This document shows, one piece after another, positions 30,258 to 40,035 of a DNA stretch of 64,000 nt. The stretch is from Romboutsia sp. CE17. GTDB taxonomy: Bacteria; Bacillota; Clostridia; Peptostreptococcales; Peptostreptococcaceae. Below the pieces are notes generated by a model, which worked only from the letters and a program-made list of their open reading frames with translations, was not told where the DNA came from and did no database searches. Every line of letters starts with the position of its first letter. Position 1 is the stretch's first letter. Made by a program: the position numbers and the translations under genes. The stretch lies in the NCBI RefSeq assembly GCF_012317385.1, contig NZ_CP051144.1:2232001-2296000 (forward strand), read 5' to 3'.

Positions 30258-30808
30258 ATTGTTAAATTATCCCTTATAATCCAAATTATCAAACTTGTGT
30301 ATGTTATAAATAATGGACTACTTATATATATTATATATTTTAGTAGAGACTTATATTTAATTGTAACTAACATAAAGATAAAAATTATAATTGTTAACAT
30401 TATAATTTTTAATTTTCTACATTTAAAATTATCTTCGTTTAAATAATTCTTATTATACAAATGAGATATCATATTAATTCCTATAATACTGGCTCCAGAG
30501 TAAAACAATATTAGATATTTATAAAATTCTAAATCTATTATTTCTGATAATAATATTACTACTAAAAATAGAAATGCTGATTTTATTAGATATAAACAAA
30601 AACTTTCTTTGCTCTTTATTCCAATTAATATTTTTAAGGAAATTTGACAAGTTAAAAATATTATTGATTGAATTATTCTATTTTCAAATAAGCCTATAAT
30701 CAATATTATAGCTATATATCCAAGAGCTTCTTTTAAAATTTGCTCATCTTTTATATAAATATTTTGTTTTTTTGCACAAAAAAAAGACATTATTTTTTGA
30801 GAGAACAT
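30251..30808 (-). CDS. AgrB-like membrane protein lacking the catalytic His
   Basis: About 185 residues from the ATG at 30808 (AAGG 6 bases upstream). The frame is open back to 30892, and an ATG at 30820 sits only one base after GGAGG, so the start is uncertain. The start MFSQKIMSFF, the helix pattern and the basic loop before the last two helices (NEDNFKCRKLKIIML) follow AgrB. In the expected catalytic stretch (IGIKSKESFCLYLIKS) a Cys remains, but the His seven residues before it and the GG pair are missing. It is probably not an active AgrB protease. No AgrD-like ORF is adjacent. Could be a decayed duplicate or a regulator of AgrB; family membership is moderate. Confidence 0.5.
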   Translation of the reverse strand: MFSQKIMSFFCAKKQNIYIKDEQILKEALGYIAIILIIGLFENRIIQSIIFLTCQISLKILIGIKSKESFCLYLIKSAFLFLVVILLSEIIDLEFYKYLILFYSGASIIGINMISHLYNKNYLNEDNFKCRKLKIIMLTIIIFIFMLVTIKYKSLLKYIIYISSPLFITYTSLIIWIIRDNLTID

Positions 30809-30892
30809 TTTAACCTTCATACCTCCTAGTTCTTTTTCTAATAAAGTAACATCTTTTTTTTTAATAAACAATATTTTGTGCACACTGGTCAT

Positions 30893-31058
30893 TAACTATG
30901 TAAAATTGGACATTTTTTATACATATTCTATGATAAATTTTATATTTTTACATATAATTATATTTTACATTTCTTTTATAATTTTATTAACTTTGCTATT
31001 TTCAATTTTAAATATTCTCATTATCATTTAAATGATTAATAAAAATCATATTATACAT
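30893..31058. other. AT-rich intergenic region upstream of the AgrB-like gene
   Basis: No convincing gene; a 20-codon minus-strand frame here has no ribosome site. The minus strand contains ATGATAATGAGAATATTT (about 31020-31035), which partly resembles a Fur box. Confidence 0.4.
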
Positions 31059-31225
31059 AAAAAAAGGGCCTTTAGAGTGTACGTTATGTTGCTAAATAGC
31101 GAAGGCGTAAAAAAAAATAAATTTACTATCCCATTTGCAACACAATTTGATGCATGGGTAGTAAATTTATTTTTCACGACGAGCGCTAGCCACCTAACAA
31201 ACCCTAAGTTGGCCCTTATTTTTTA
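31059..31225. repeat. Long hairpin element with conserved tip, copy A
   Basis: An outer stem (AAGGGCC, 31063-31070, with GGCCCTT, 31211-31217), a middle pair (TAGCG/CGCTA) and a perfect 21-base inner stem (31114-31134 with 31154-31174) close on CCCATTTGCA...TGCATGGG. The right end meets the aspS stop codon. The A and T runs could also make it a terminator for aspS. The tip sequence recurs at 33.1 and 44.6 kb. Confidence 0.75.
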
Positions 31226-33007
31226 CTCATGTATATTAACTTCTATACTTAATTCTTCTAATTGAGCATTATCTGCTACTGCTGGAGCATTAGTCATAGG
31301 ACAAACAGCACTTTGATTTTTAGGGAATGCTATAACATCTTTGATGTTAGTAGTTCCTGTAAGTATCATAGTAAGTCTATCAAGACCGAATGCTATACCT
31401 GCATGAGGAGGAGTTCCATATTTGAATGCATCTAATAAGAATCCAAATTTTTCTGTAGATTCTTCTTCATCCATTCCTAGTGCAGCGAACATTTTCTTTT
31501 GAACATCAGAATTGAATATTCTAACACTTCCTCCACCTACTTCGTAACCGTTGATTACTATATCGTAAGCTTTAGCTCTTAGAGATGCTTTATCATCTCC
31601 ATCTAATTTATCTATATCTTCATCCATTGGCGATGTAAATGGATGGTGTTTAGCTATGAATCTTCCTGTTTCTTCATCTTCTTCGAATAATGGGAATTCA
31701 GTTACCCATAACATATTGTAAACATTGTTATCTAATAAGTCTAATCTTCTAGCAACTTCTAATCTAACTTGTCCTAAAGCATCGAATACTACACTATCCT
31801 TATCAGCTACGAATAGTAATAAGTCTCCTTCTTTAGCATTCATTCTATCAAGTATTTTAGTTAATTCTTCTTCTGAGAAGAACTTAGCTATTGGAGAAGT
31901 AACTTCTCTATTAGCTCCAACCTTCATCCAAGCAAGACCTTTAGCCTTATATGTTTTAGCATGGTCTTCTAATTTACCAATTTGTTTCTTAGTAAATTCT
32001 TCAGCCTTACCTTCAACATTTATACCTCTAACACTCATTCCTGGCTTAGTAGCATTAGCGAATACTCCAAATCCACAGTTTGCAACTATGTCAGATATGT
32101 TAGTTAATTCGTATCCAAATCTAGTATCTGGCTTATCAGAACCGTATCTTTCCATAGCTTCTGCATAAGTCATAACTGGAAGTGGTAACTGTACATCTAC
32201 ATCTAATATTTCTTTGAATATTACTTGTATCATTTTTTCCATTATAGCCATAACATCTTCTTGCTCAACAAATGACATTTCACAGTCTATTTGAGTGAAC
32301 TCAGGTTGTCTATCAGCTCTTAAGTCTTCATCTCTAAAGCACTTAACTATTTGGAAATATCTATCCATACCACTTACCATTAATAATTGTTTGAATAATT
32401 GTGGTGATTGTGGCAATGCATAGAATTTACCTTGGTTAACTCTACTTGGTACTAAGTAGTCTCTAGCACCTTCTGGAGTTGGCTTTATTAAGAAAGGAGT
32501 TTCTATTTCAAAGAAGTTATTTGAACTTAAGTAGTTTCTAACTATATTAGCTATTTTACTTCTAGTCATTAATTTTTGTTGCATAGAAGGCTTTCTTAAG
32601 TCTAAGTATCTGTATTTTAATCTTAATTCTTCAGAAACATTATCATCATCTTTTATGTAGATTGGAGGAGTTTCTGACTTGTTTAATACTTTTAATTCAG
32701 TTGCAACTATTTCTATATCTCCAGTTGGTAAGTTAGGGTTCTTAGAAGATCTTTCACTTACCTTTCCTGTTACTGCTATAACATATTCTGAGCCTAATTT
32801 TTCAGCTTTAGCAAAAGCTTCAGCATTAACATCAGTATCGAATATTATTTGGCATAAACCACTTCTATCTCTTAAGTCTACGAATACTAATCCACCTAAG
32901 TTTCTCTTCTTTTGTACCCATCCCATAAGTACAACTTCTTCACCTATGTTTGTAGCTCTTAAGTCTCCACAATAGTGAGTTCTCTTTAATCCGTTTAAAG
33001 TTTCCAT
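31223..33007 (-). CDS. aspS: Aspartyl-tRNA synthetase
   Basis: 594 residues. Charges tRNA-Asp (or, for non-discriminating forms, also tRNA-Asn). The order is an N-terminal OB-fold anticodon-binding domain (about 1-110), class II catalytic core with FRDEDLRADRQPEFTQIDCEMSF (motif 2), the bacterial GAD insertion (about 300-420) and motif 3 GIAFGLDRLTMIL near 530-540. Length matches bacterial-type AspRS. GGAGG precedes the ATG. It follows hisS in the same direction, separated by a hairpin repeat. Confidence 0.97.
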   Translation of the reverse strand: METLNGLKRTHYCGDLRATNIGEEVVLMGWVQKKRNLGGLVFVDLRDRSGLCQIIFDTDVNAEAFAKAEKLGSEYVIAVTGKVSERSSKNPNLPTGDIEIVATELKVLNKSETPPIYIKDDDNVSEELRLKYRYLDLRKPSMQQKLMTRSKIANIVRNYLSSNNFFEIETPFLIKPTPEGARDYLVPSRVNQGKFYALPQSPQLFKQLLMVSGMDRYFQIVKCFRDEDLRADRQPEFTQIDCEMSFVEQEDVMAIMEKMIQVIFKEILDVDVQLPLPVMTYAEAMERYGSDKPDTRFGYELTNISDIVANCGFGVFANATKPGMSVRGINVEGKAEEFTKKQIGKLEDHAKTYKAKGLAWMKVGANREVTSPIAKFFSEEELTKILDRMNAKEGDLLLFVADKDSVVFDALGQVRLEVARRLDLLDNNVYNMLWVTEFPLFEEDEETGRFIAKHHPFTSPMDEDIDKLDGDDKASLRAKAYDIVINGYEVGGGSVRIFNSDVQKKMFAALGMDEEESTEKFGFLLDAFKYGTPPHAGIAFGLDRLTMILTGTTNIKDVIAFPKNQSAVCPMTNAPAVADNAQLEELSIEVNIHE

Positions 33008-33361
33008 GAGGCCTCCTTTAATTCTTGATATAAGGGGTTTTGAAATTTTGTTTAGTTAGGGCTTCGGTAGTGTGAGTCGCAACTTGACCCATGCAAGGAA
33101 AAAACATCCTTGCAAATGGGTGCTGCGTTTGCGATTTCACACCTCACTCGCCTTAGTACTAAAATAACATTCAATAAACCCTAAGTTATATTCTCGTATT
33201 TTACGTCGGTAGTATTTTTAGGGTAGCTAGATTTTTTAGCTAGTCCTTATTATATTACTTTCGTTATTACACTTTTTTATTTTTGTTATGTTATATTTTC
33301 GTTGTTATGGTTGTTATTTATTTACTTTATTTAGTATAAGGTTTATTTTCAATTTATTCAA
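33008..33361. other. hisS-aspS intergenic region
   Basis: 354 bases. Holds the long hairpin element (33051-33190) and an AT-rich stretch after hisS. No T-box signature (AGGGTGGNACCGCG) and no ORF with a ribosome site was found. Confidence 0.7.
33051..33190. repeat. Long hairpin element with conserved tip, copy B
   Basis: Stem parts: TTAGGG/CCCTAA (about 33055-33061 with 33179-33184), GTGTGAgTCGCAAC (33070-33083) with its near complement at 33127-33142, and the tip ACCCATGCAAGG (33087-33098) with CCTTGCAAATGGGT (33108-33121). The tip reads CCCATTTGCA...TGCATGGG on the minus strand, opposite in orientation to copies A and C. Confidence 0.7.
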
Positions 33362-34624
33362 TTATAATCTGTTTTTTAATTCTCCTACTAATTCACTTAA
33401 TTTAACTGTAGTTTGCTCTGATGTTTGCATATTTTTAAGTGTTGCACTGTCATTGTTAAGTTCATCATCACCTATTACTATTGTGAATTTAGCATTTATT
33501 TTATCTGAGTATTTAAATTGTGCTTTTACACTTCTGTCTAAGTGGTCACTATCTGCACTTATGTGGTTGTATCTTAAGTCTTTTAATAACTTGAAGCTCT
33601 TAGTTTTAGCTTCTTCACCTATTGTTACTATATATATATCTGTTGATTGTGGATTTTCTATTTCTATGTTGTTGTTTTCCATAGTTAATAATAATCTTTC
33701 AACACCTAAACCAAATCCTATACCGCTACTTCCTTTTGGTCCACCTAGTTGTTCTACTAATCCGTCGTATCTTCCTCCACCACAAACTGTACTTTGAGAT
33801 CCTATATCATTAGATATTATTTCGAAAGCAGTTTTCTTGTAGTAGTCAAGACCTCTAACTATAGTTTTATCAACTACAAAGTTAACGTCCATTTCTCTTA
33901 AGTAACTTTGTAATTTTTCAAAGTGATCCTTACAATCATCACATATATGATCAATCATGAAAGGTATATCTTGTAAATTTTCCTTACAAGTTGGATTTTT
34001 ACAATCTATAACTCTCATAGGATTTTTATCTTTTCTTTCTAAACAAGTAGCACATAATACATCTGATTTTGCATCTAAGTAAGATTTTAATAATTCATTG
34101 TATTTTGCTCTACAAGTTGGACATCCAACAGAGTTTATACTTACTGCTAAGTCTTTAAGTCCTACTTCGTTGAAGAATTGTATAGCTAAAGCTATAACTT
34201 CTGCATCTAAAGATGGATTATCACTTCCTACTGCTTCAACACCAAATTGATGGAATTGTCTTTGTCTTCCAGCTTGTGGTCTTTCATATCTGAAGCAAGG
34301 TGTTATATAAAACATCTTAGTTGGCTGAGCATCTGAGTATAATTTATTCTCTATAAATGCTCTTATTACACCAGCAGTTCCTTCTGGCTTTAAAGTTATG
34401 TCTCTTTCACCCTTATCTTGGAATGAGTACATTTCTTTTTGAACTATATCAGTAGTGTCTCCAACACTTCTTTTGAATAATTCTGTATGTTCGAATATAG
34501 GAGTTCTCATTTCCTCATATCCATATAATCCACATACTTCTCTAAATTTGTTTTCTACATAATTCCACTTATATGAATCTTTTGGAGTTATGTCTTTTGT
34601 TCCTCTAGGTGCTTTAGTTAGCAT
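33362..34624 (-). CDS. hisS: Histidyl-tRNA synthetase
   Basis: 420 residues, class IIa synthetase charging tRNA-His. It has RGTKDI at the N-terminus, motif 2 FRYERPQAGRQRQFHQFGVE, the histidine-A motif LDYYKKTAFEI, motif 3 GIGFGLGVERLLLTM and a C-terminal anticodon-binding domain. A Cys-rich insertion (about 170-220: CPTCRAKY, CATCLERK, CKNPTCKEN, CDDCKDHF) is characteristic of this group of HisRS and probably binds zinc. It overlaps the end of hemZ by 11 bp. Confidence 0.97.
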   Translation of the reverse strand: MLTKAPRGTKDITPKDSYKWNYVENKFREVCGLYGYEEMRTPIFEHTELFKRSVGDTTDIVQKEMYSFQDKGERDITLKPEGTAGVIRAFIENKLYSDAQPTKMFYITPCFRYERPQAGRQRQFHQFGVEAVGSDNPSLDAEVIALAIQFFNEVGLKDLAVSINSVGCPTCRAKYNELLKSYLDAKSDVLCATCLERKDKNPMRVIDCKNPTCKENLQDIPFMIDHICDDCKDHFEKLQSYLREMDVNFVVDKTIVRGLDYYKKTAFEIISNDIGSQSTVCGGGRYDGLVEQLGGPKGSSGIGFGLGVERLLLTMENNNIEIENPQSTDIYIVTIGEEAKTKSFKLLKDLRYNHISADSDHLDRSVKAQFKYSDKINAKFTIVIGDDELNNDSATLKNMQTSEQTTVKLSELVGELKNRL

Positions 34625-36086
34625 TCTTTAAGACCTCCTCTTTTTTTCTCTGTATCATTTCTTCTACTCTATCTATGTATTGTTCAACGTTCTTCACGTT
34701 TTCTACTCTTTCAATTCTGTCCTCGTCAACATATACAAACTTAGATATAGAACCAGCCCCTAGTGCATAGTTGCTTTGCTTCTCTTCCATTATTTGCATG
34801 TTGTAGATACATTCATATCCTTCTTTAGCATAACCTATATTTTCTAGGTTACCAAGCATTTGCTTTTGACGATACATATAATATGGATTAAGATTCATTT
34901 CTTTTGCATATTGCATTGATAAGTCAATCATCTTAACCATTTCTTCATATTGTGTAAGAACATACTCGTCCATATTTTCTTTTAGCTTAGATGCTCTTTT
35001 TATAGCTAAAGTATGAACAGTTAAACTTTCAGGCTGAAGTTTTTTAATTTCTTCTAGAGTATTTCTTACCATATCAACATTTTCACCTTCAAGACCTAAG
35101 ATTAAATCCATATTTATGTTATCAAATCCTATTTCTCTTGCTAAGTTAAATGCTTCTTTTATTTCATTTACACTATGACCTCTACCTATTTTATCTAAAG
35201 TTTCTTGATTCATAGTTTGAGGATTTATACTAATTCTAGTAACGTTATTTCTCTTTAAGCATTCTAAAATTTCTCTATTTATAGTATCTGGTCTACCAGC
35301 TTCTACTGTAAATTCTTTTATCTTACTTAAATCTAATTCTTTATATAAAGCCTTTATTAGAATGTCCATCTCCTTTGCATCAAGAGTAGTAGGAGTTCCT
35401 CCACCTATATATAAAGTTTCTATTTCTTTATTAGTTTCTTCTAATAATTTAGCTAATCCCTTTATCTCAATAATTAATTTATCAAGATATTCTCTCTTTA
35501 AATGTCCAAACTGCTTTAAAGGGTTTGCTGGGAATGAACAATAATAACATCTCGTTGGACAAAACGGAATGCTAACATATAGAGAAATTTTATTTTTATC
35601 TATCGGATAAATAAACTTTCTTTCTCTCTTTGCAATATTAAGTGCTAAATCTATTTTTTCATCACTAATTAGATAATTAGTCTTTAAGTTTTCTCTTATA
35701 TCTTCATCACTAAGATTTTTATCAAGTAAAGTGTGAACTATCTTAACAGGTCTTATACCAGTAAGTATTCCCCAAGGAACATAAGAGTTAAATTTCTTCA
35801 TTAAGACATTATACATGCTCCTTTTAATAGTTTCCTTTGTTACTTTCTTGACTTCTTGTTCAGACAATCCTTCAATACTTCTGTAATCAAGAGAATCATA
35901 AATCACCTGATAATTTTCTAAATAAACCGTCTTAGAAAATATCTTATTATTATAATAAACAACGCTATTTTCTAAAGTCATACCAACATCTTTTCTATGT
36001 ACAAAGTTAAACTTAGTAGTAAATAACTTAATAAGCTCAGCAACTTCGTACTTAAAATCATGACCCTTTAAAATCACATTTAACAT
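34614..36086 (-). CDS. hemZ: HemZ-like radical SAM coproporphyrinogen dehydrogenase homologue
   Basis: 490 residues. Radical SAM protein of the HemN/HemZ group, with a specific N-terminal domain (about 1-160) typical of clostridial HemZ. The [4Fe-4S] motif CPTRCYYCSFPAN is at about 172-184 (C-x3-C-x2-C), followed by ETLYIGGGTPTTL and GQ/NPQTMN regions. True HemN makes protoporphyrinogen, but many firmicute HemZ homologues have unclear activity, and no other haem genes are nearby. The start is ATG at 36086 with AGGAGC upstream. The stop overlaps hisS, so they are coupled. Confidence 0.88.
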   Translation of the reverse strand: MLNVILKGHDFKYEVAELIKLFTTKFNFVHRKDVGMTLENSVVYYNNKIFSKTVYLENYQVIYDSLDYRSIEGLSEQEVKKVTKETIKRSMYNVLMKKFNSYVPWGILTGIRPVKIVHTLLDKNLSDEDIRENLKTNYLISDEKIDLALNIAKRERKFIYPIDKNKISLYVSIPFCPTRCYYCSFPANPLKQFGHLKREYLDKLIIEIKGLAKLLEETNKEIETLYIGGGTPTTLDAKEMDILIKALYKELDLSKIKEFTVEAGRPDTINREILECLKRNNVTRISINPQTMNQETLDKIGRGHSVNEIKEAFNLAREIGFDNINMDLILGLEGENVDMVRNTLEEIKKLQPESLTVHTLAIKRASKLKENMDEYVLTQYEEMVKMIDLSMQYAKEMNLNPYYMYRQKQMLGNLENIGYAKEGYECIYNMQIMEEKQSNYALGAGSISKFVYVDEDRIERVENVKNVEQYIDRVEEMIQRKKEEVLKNAN

Positions 36087-36130
36087 AGTTCTTGCTCCTT
36101 CAATTCAACTGTCTCTCACGTCCAATAAAA

Positions 36131-36748
36131 CTACCTCATATAAGGATTAGTCAATTTCTCGATTCTAATTGTAGAACTTGGTCCATGTCCTGGATAAATT
36201 ATTATATCCTCATCTTGATTAGCCAATCTATTAAGAGACTTAGTCATTTGCTTATGATCTCCACCGTAGAAATCAGTTCTTCCTATACTTCCTGCAAATA
36301 AAGTATCTCCAGTAAACATATAAGATCCTACTTTTATACACATTCCACCTGGTGTATGACCTGGTGTATGAATAAATGTAAGTCTTAAATCTCCTATTTC
36401 TAATCTATCTTTATCCTTAACGTATATGTCTGCATCAAATTCTTGTGGTCCACATGGGAATCTAATACTTAAGTTTTTCTTTCTATCCACTAAAAGTTCT
36501 TTTTCATTTTCATGAGCTACTATCTTAGCATTAGTTTTTGCTTTTAAATCCTTAACACTACCTATATGATCGGCATGACCATGAGTTAGTATAATATACT
36601 CAACTGTAAGATTTTTATTTTTTACTACTGATAATATATCTATTAAATCTGCTCCTGGATCAATTATTGCACACTTATTAGTTTTCTCATCGCCTAATAA
36701 GTATGTATTTTCACCCATAAATCTATCTTCAATTATTTCTATTATCAT
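36131..36748 (-). CDS. Metallo-beta-lactamase-fold hydrolase (glyoxalase II-like)
   Basis: 205 residues from the ATG at 36748, 8 bases after GGGGG; a TTG six bases earlier is too close to that site. Zinc motif THGHADHIG (about 56-64), further ligands FIHTPGHTPGG and the C-terminal YPGHGPSSTI are all present. The family includes hydroxyacylglutathione hydrolases and related thioesterases; since clostridia usually lack glutathione, the real substrate is unknown. It is in a run of dtd, this gene and hemZ with short gaps. Confidence 0.9.
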   Translation of the reverse strand: MIIEIIEDRFMGENTYLLGDEKTNKCAIIDPGADLIDILSVVKNKNLTVEYIILTHGHADHIGSVKDLKAKTNAKIVAHENEKELLVDRKKNLSIRFPCGPQEFDADIYVKDKDRLEIGDLRLTFIHTPGHTPGGMCIKVGSYMFTGDTLFAGSIGRTDFYGGDHKQMTKSLNRLANQDEDIIIYPGHGPSSTIRIEKLTNPYMR

Positions 36749-36760
36749 CTTCAAATCCCC

Positions 36761-37210
36761 CTAGAAAGTTTTACTTGAATCTAACAACATAGTTACTGGT
36801 CCATCATTAGTTAAGTCAACCATCATATGAGATCTGAACTTTCCAGTTCCTACTTTTATACCTTGAGCTCTTGCTTTAGCTACATATTCTTCATATAGCT
36901 CATTAGCTGCTTCTGGTTTTGCTGCTGTAGAAAAACTAGGTCTTCTTCCCTTTCTGCAGTCACCATATAAAGTAAATTGAGAAACTACTAATAATTCTCC
37001 ACCTACATCTTTTAAAGATAAGTTCATTTTACCTTCTTCATCTTCAAAAATTCTTAGATTCAAAGTTTTATCTATCATATAATCAACATCTTCAGATGTA
37101 TCATCATGAGTAACACCTAATAAAACAAGTAGACCTTGACCTATTTGACCTGTTATCTCGTTATCTACAGTTACCTTAGATGAAGATACTTTTTGCACTA
37201 CTGCTCTCAT
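36761..37210 (-). CDS. dtd: D-aminoacyl-tRNA deacylase
   Basis: 149 residues. Removes D-amino acids (and glycine) mischarged on tRNA. Family signatures: N-terminal [15 protein letters not shown], the active-site [21 protein letters not shown] and the Gly-cisPro loop [11 protein letters not shown] near the C-terminus. Full length. AGGAGG is upstream of the ATG. It follows relA by 11 bp in the same direction, the usual firmicute order relA-dtd. Confidence 0.97.
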   Translation of the reverse strand: MRAVVQKVSSSKVTVDNEITGQIGQGLLVLLGVTHDDTSEDVDYMIDKTLNLRIFEDEEGKMNLSLKDVGGELLVVSQFTLYGDCRKGRRPSFSTAAKPEAANELYEEYVAKARAQGIKVGTGKFRSHMMVDLTNDGPVTMLLDSSKTF

Positions 37211-37221
37211 ATAGCTTCCTC

Positions 37222-39435
37222 CTAATTGTTAACTCTATATATTTCCTCAACACCTGGAATTGCTTTTATTTTTCTCATTAGTTCATTCAATTCATCTATA
37301 TTATTAACTTCTATTAATAGGTTTATATTAACAACATCATTCTTGCCTTTTCTAGCATTGATTCCATTTAGTCCTACTTTATCAACAGCCACAGTATGAG
37401 TTATATCATTTATTATACCCTTTCTATCAGCTGCCTTAATTTGAACCTCACCTTCAAATTTGCCTTTATCAGAATTAGCCCATGCTACTTCTACTAATCT
37501 ATTTTTGAATGCTTTCCCTTCTTGTTGAGCATTTAAACAATCTTTTCTATGAATTGCAACTCCTCTTCCTTTAGTTATATATCCTATAATTTCGTCTCCT
37601 GGAAGTGGATTACAACACTTAGCAAATCTAATTAATATATTATCTAACCCTTTTACAATTATTCCTTGACAGTTATTTTTCTTTCTTTTCTTTTTATACT
37701 CAGCATCACTTAAGTTATGCTTTTTAAATTCTTCTTCTTCCGATTTAGAATTATCCTTTTGTGCTTTCTTAACTTCTTTTATATAATAATCTCTTAATTT
37801 TGGAACAACTTGAGATACCATTATTCCACCATAACCAATAGTAGCAATTAAATCTTCTACACTTGGTTGGTTAAATTTTTTAGCAATTTGTAGCATATAT
37901 TTTTCAAGTGCTGGTTCTCTTAGTGGTAATCCATACTTCTTGTACTCTTTTTCTAAAATCTCAGTACCTCTTTCAATATTTTCTTCTCTTCTTTCCTTTT
38001 TAAACCATTGTCTAATTCTACTCTTTGCATTTGGAGTTTTAACAATGTTTAACCAGTCTCTACTTGGACCATTAGAATTCGAAGAAGTTAATATTTCAAC
38101 TATGTTTCCATTTTGAAGTTTATAATCTATTGGAACTATTCTTCCATCTATCTTAGCACCTACACATTTGTTCCCTACATTTGTATGAACTCTATATGCA
38201 AAATCTATTGGTGTAGCACCTGCAGGCATCTCTATTACATCTCCTTTAGGAGTGAATACATAAACCTGACTATTAAATACATCTTCTTTTAAAGCATCTA
38301 AGAACTCATGTGGATCTTTTAGGTCTTTTTCCCATTCCATCATTTGTCTTAGCCATTGAAGTTTTTCTTCTACTTTATCTTCTCTTAGATTTGTTTTTCC
38401 TTCTTTATATTTCCAGTGGGCAGCAATACCGTACTCTGCTATAGTATGCATTTCCATCGTTCTGATTTGAATTTCTACAGGTTCTCCATTAGGACCTATA
38501 ACAGTTGTATGCAGAGATTGATACAAGTTAGGCTTAGGCATTGCTATATAATCCTTAAATCTGCCCGGCATTGGCTTCCATAAAGTATGAACCATTCCAA
38601 GTACAGCATAACAATCTTTTACAGTATCAACTATTATTCTAACTGCTGTTAAATCAAAAATTTCTTCAAAATCCTTATTCTTGTTATTCATTTTTCTATA
38701 TATACTATAGAAATGCTTTGGTCTTCCATAAACATCACAGTGTATATTTACTTCTTCAAATTTTTCATTAAGTAATTCTACTATTTGCTCTATATAAGCT
38801 TCTCTTTGACTTCTCTTAATTGCCACCTTGTCAACTAAATCATAATAACCATCTGGATCTATATATCTTAATGCTAAATCTTCTAACTCCCACTTAATTT
38901 TAGATATCCCTAATCTATGAGCTATTCCTCCATAGATTTCTAAAGTTTCCTTAGCTTTTGATTTAGCTTTTTCTGGAGACATATACTTTAATGTTCTCAT
39001 ATTGTGTAATCTATCAGCTAATTTTATAAGTATAACCCTTATATCTTTAGCCATAGCTAAAAACATTTTTCTTAAGTTTTCTGCTTGTGTTTCTTCTTTT
39101 GATTGATATTTTATTTGACCTAGTTTTGTTACTCCATCAACTAAATCTGCAACTTCTTTACTAAATTCTTTTTCTATATCTTCATAAGTATATTCAGTAT
39201 CTTCTACTACATCATGTAAAAGTCCCGCTGTTATAGTTTCTATATCTAACTCCATTGATGCCAAAATATTCGCTACTGCTATTGGATGTATAAAGTAAGG
39301 TTCCCCTGATTTTCTAAATTGCCCTTCATGAGCTTTTTTTCCAAAGTAATAAGCTTTTTCCACTAACTCCACATTTGCAGTTGGAGCATATCCTTTTATC
39401 TTTTCTACTAATTCTTGCAGTTGTTTATCGTGCAT
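37222..39435 (-). CDS. relA: Bifunctional (p)ppGpp synthetase/hydrolase (RSH)
   Basis: 737 residues from the ATG at 39435 (GGTGGTATT before it); upstream in-frame codons to 39495 lack a site. The order is HD hydrolase domain with intact [16 protein letters not shown] (active), synthetase domain with [11 protein letters not shown] and EIQIRT, TGS domain ([24 protein letters not shown]), zinc-finger/helical region ([20 protein letters not shown]) and C-terminal ACT. Both catalytic halves look functional, so it is a Rel-type enzyme that sets the stringent response. It follows apt and recJ. Confidence 0.96.
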   Translation of the reverse strand: MHDKQLQELVEKIKGYAPTANVELVEKAYYFGKKAHEGQFRKSGEPYFIHPIAVANILASMELDIETITAGLLHDVVEDTEYTYEDIEKEFSKEVADLVDGVTKLGQIKYQSKEETQAENLRKMFLAMAKDIRVILIKLADRLHNMRTLKYMSPEKAKSKAKETLEIYGGIAHRLGISKIKWELEDLALRYIDPDGYYDLVDKVAIKRSQREAYIEQIVELLNEKFEEVNIHCDVYGRPKHFYSIYRKMNNKNKDFEEIFDLTAVRIIVDTVKDCYAVLGMVHTLWKPMPGRFKDYIAMPKPNLYQSLHTTVIGPNGEPVEIQIRTMEMHTIAEYGIAAHWKYKEGKTNLREDKVEEKLQWLRQMMEWEKDLKDPHEFLDALKEDVFNSQVYVFTPKGDVIEMPAGATPIDFAYRVHTNVGNKCVGAKIDGRIVPIDYKLQNGNIVEILTSSNSNGPSRDWLNIVKTPNAKSRIRQWFKKERREENIERGTEILEKEYKKYGLPLREPALEKYMLQIAKKFNQPSVEDLIATIGYGGIMVSQVVPKLRDYYIKEVKKAQKDNSKSEEEEFKKHNLSDAEYKKKRKKNNCQGIIVKGLDNILIRFAKCCNPLPGDEIIGYITKGRGVAIHRKDCLNAQQEGKAFKNRLVEVAWANSDKGKFEGEVQIKAADRKGIINDITHTVAVDKVGLNGINARKGKNDVVNINLLIEVNNIDELNELMRKIKAIPGVEEIYRVNN

Positions 39436-39475
39436 AATACCACCTATTTTAAGTATGAAATTTAATATATATGAA

Positions 39476-39500
39476 AATAGTTGGTGATATACCAACTATT
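39476..39500. terminator. Hairpin between apt and relA
   Basis: AATAGTTGGT / ACCAACTATT perfect 10-base arms with a 5-base loop; on the minus strand TTTTC follows. Could be a weak terminator or attenuating hairpin. Confidence 0.5.
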
Positions 39501-39509
39501 GTTAACATC

Positions 39510-40022
39510 TTAGTATTTTATTAGAGAGTTTATATGGTATTTAGATAAAATTTCTCTACCATTTAAGTCTTCTAATTCTATTAAGAACTGCATTGATACT
39601 ACTTCTCCACCTAGCTTTTCTATAAGCTTAGCTGCAGCTCCCATAGTTCCACCAGTAGCTAATAAGTCATCTACTATTGCTACTCTTTGTCCTGGCTTTA
39701 TAGCATCTTTATGTATCTCTAATATGTCTTTACCATATTCTAATCCGTATTCGTAACTTTCAACTTCTGAAGGTAATTTTCCTGGTTTTCTTACAGGAAC
39801 AAATCCTACTCCTAATCCATAAGCAACTGGTGTCCCCATTAAGAATCCCCTTGCTTCTGGTCCTACTATTACATCTACATTTTTATCTTTTAAATCTTCT
39901 ATTATTGCATCTATAGAATATTTAAATGCTTCTCCATCTTTTAATAAAGTTGTTATATCTTTAAAACTTATACCTGGAATTGGAAAATCGTCGATTTCTC
40001 TTACTACTTTTTTTAAATCCAT
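39510..40022 (-). CDS. apt: Adenine phosphoribosyltransferase
   Basis: 170 residues. Salvages adenine to AMP with PRPP. The PRPP-binding motif [13 protein letters not shown] is at about 115-127, and the N-terminal [15 protein letters not shown] and the flexible loop [20 protein letters not shown] are typical. It lies 13 bp after recJ. The recJ-apt-relA order is conserved in firmicutes. Confidence 0.97.
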   Translation of the reverse strand: MDLKKVVREIDDFPIPGISFKDITTLLKDGEAFKYSIDAIIEDLKDKNVDVIVGPEARGFLMGTPVAYGLGVGFVPVRKPGKLPSEVESYEYGLEYGKDILEIHKDAIKPGQRVAIVDDLLATGGTMGAAAKLIEKLGGEVVSMQFLIELEDLNGREILSKYHINSLIKY

Positions 40023-40035
40023 TTTGGAATACCTC

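Noticed and set aside
31020-31035. Fur box upstream of the AgrB-like gene
   Set aside because: Only partial agreement with the 19-base consensus and no iron-related gene downstream.
30809-31058. AgrD-like peptide gene next to the AgrB-like protein
   Set aside because: Only a 20-codon frame without ribosome site or Cys was found on that strand.
33008-33361. T-box leader upstream of aspS or downstream of hisS
   Set aside because: The conserved AGGGTGGNACCGCG antiterminator motif is absent; the structure is the repeat hairpin.
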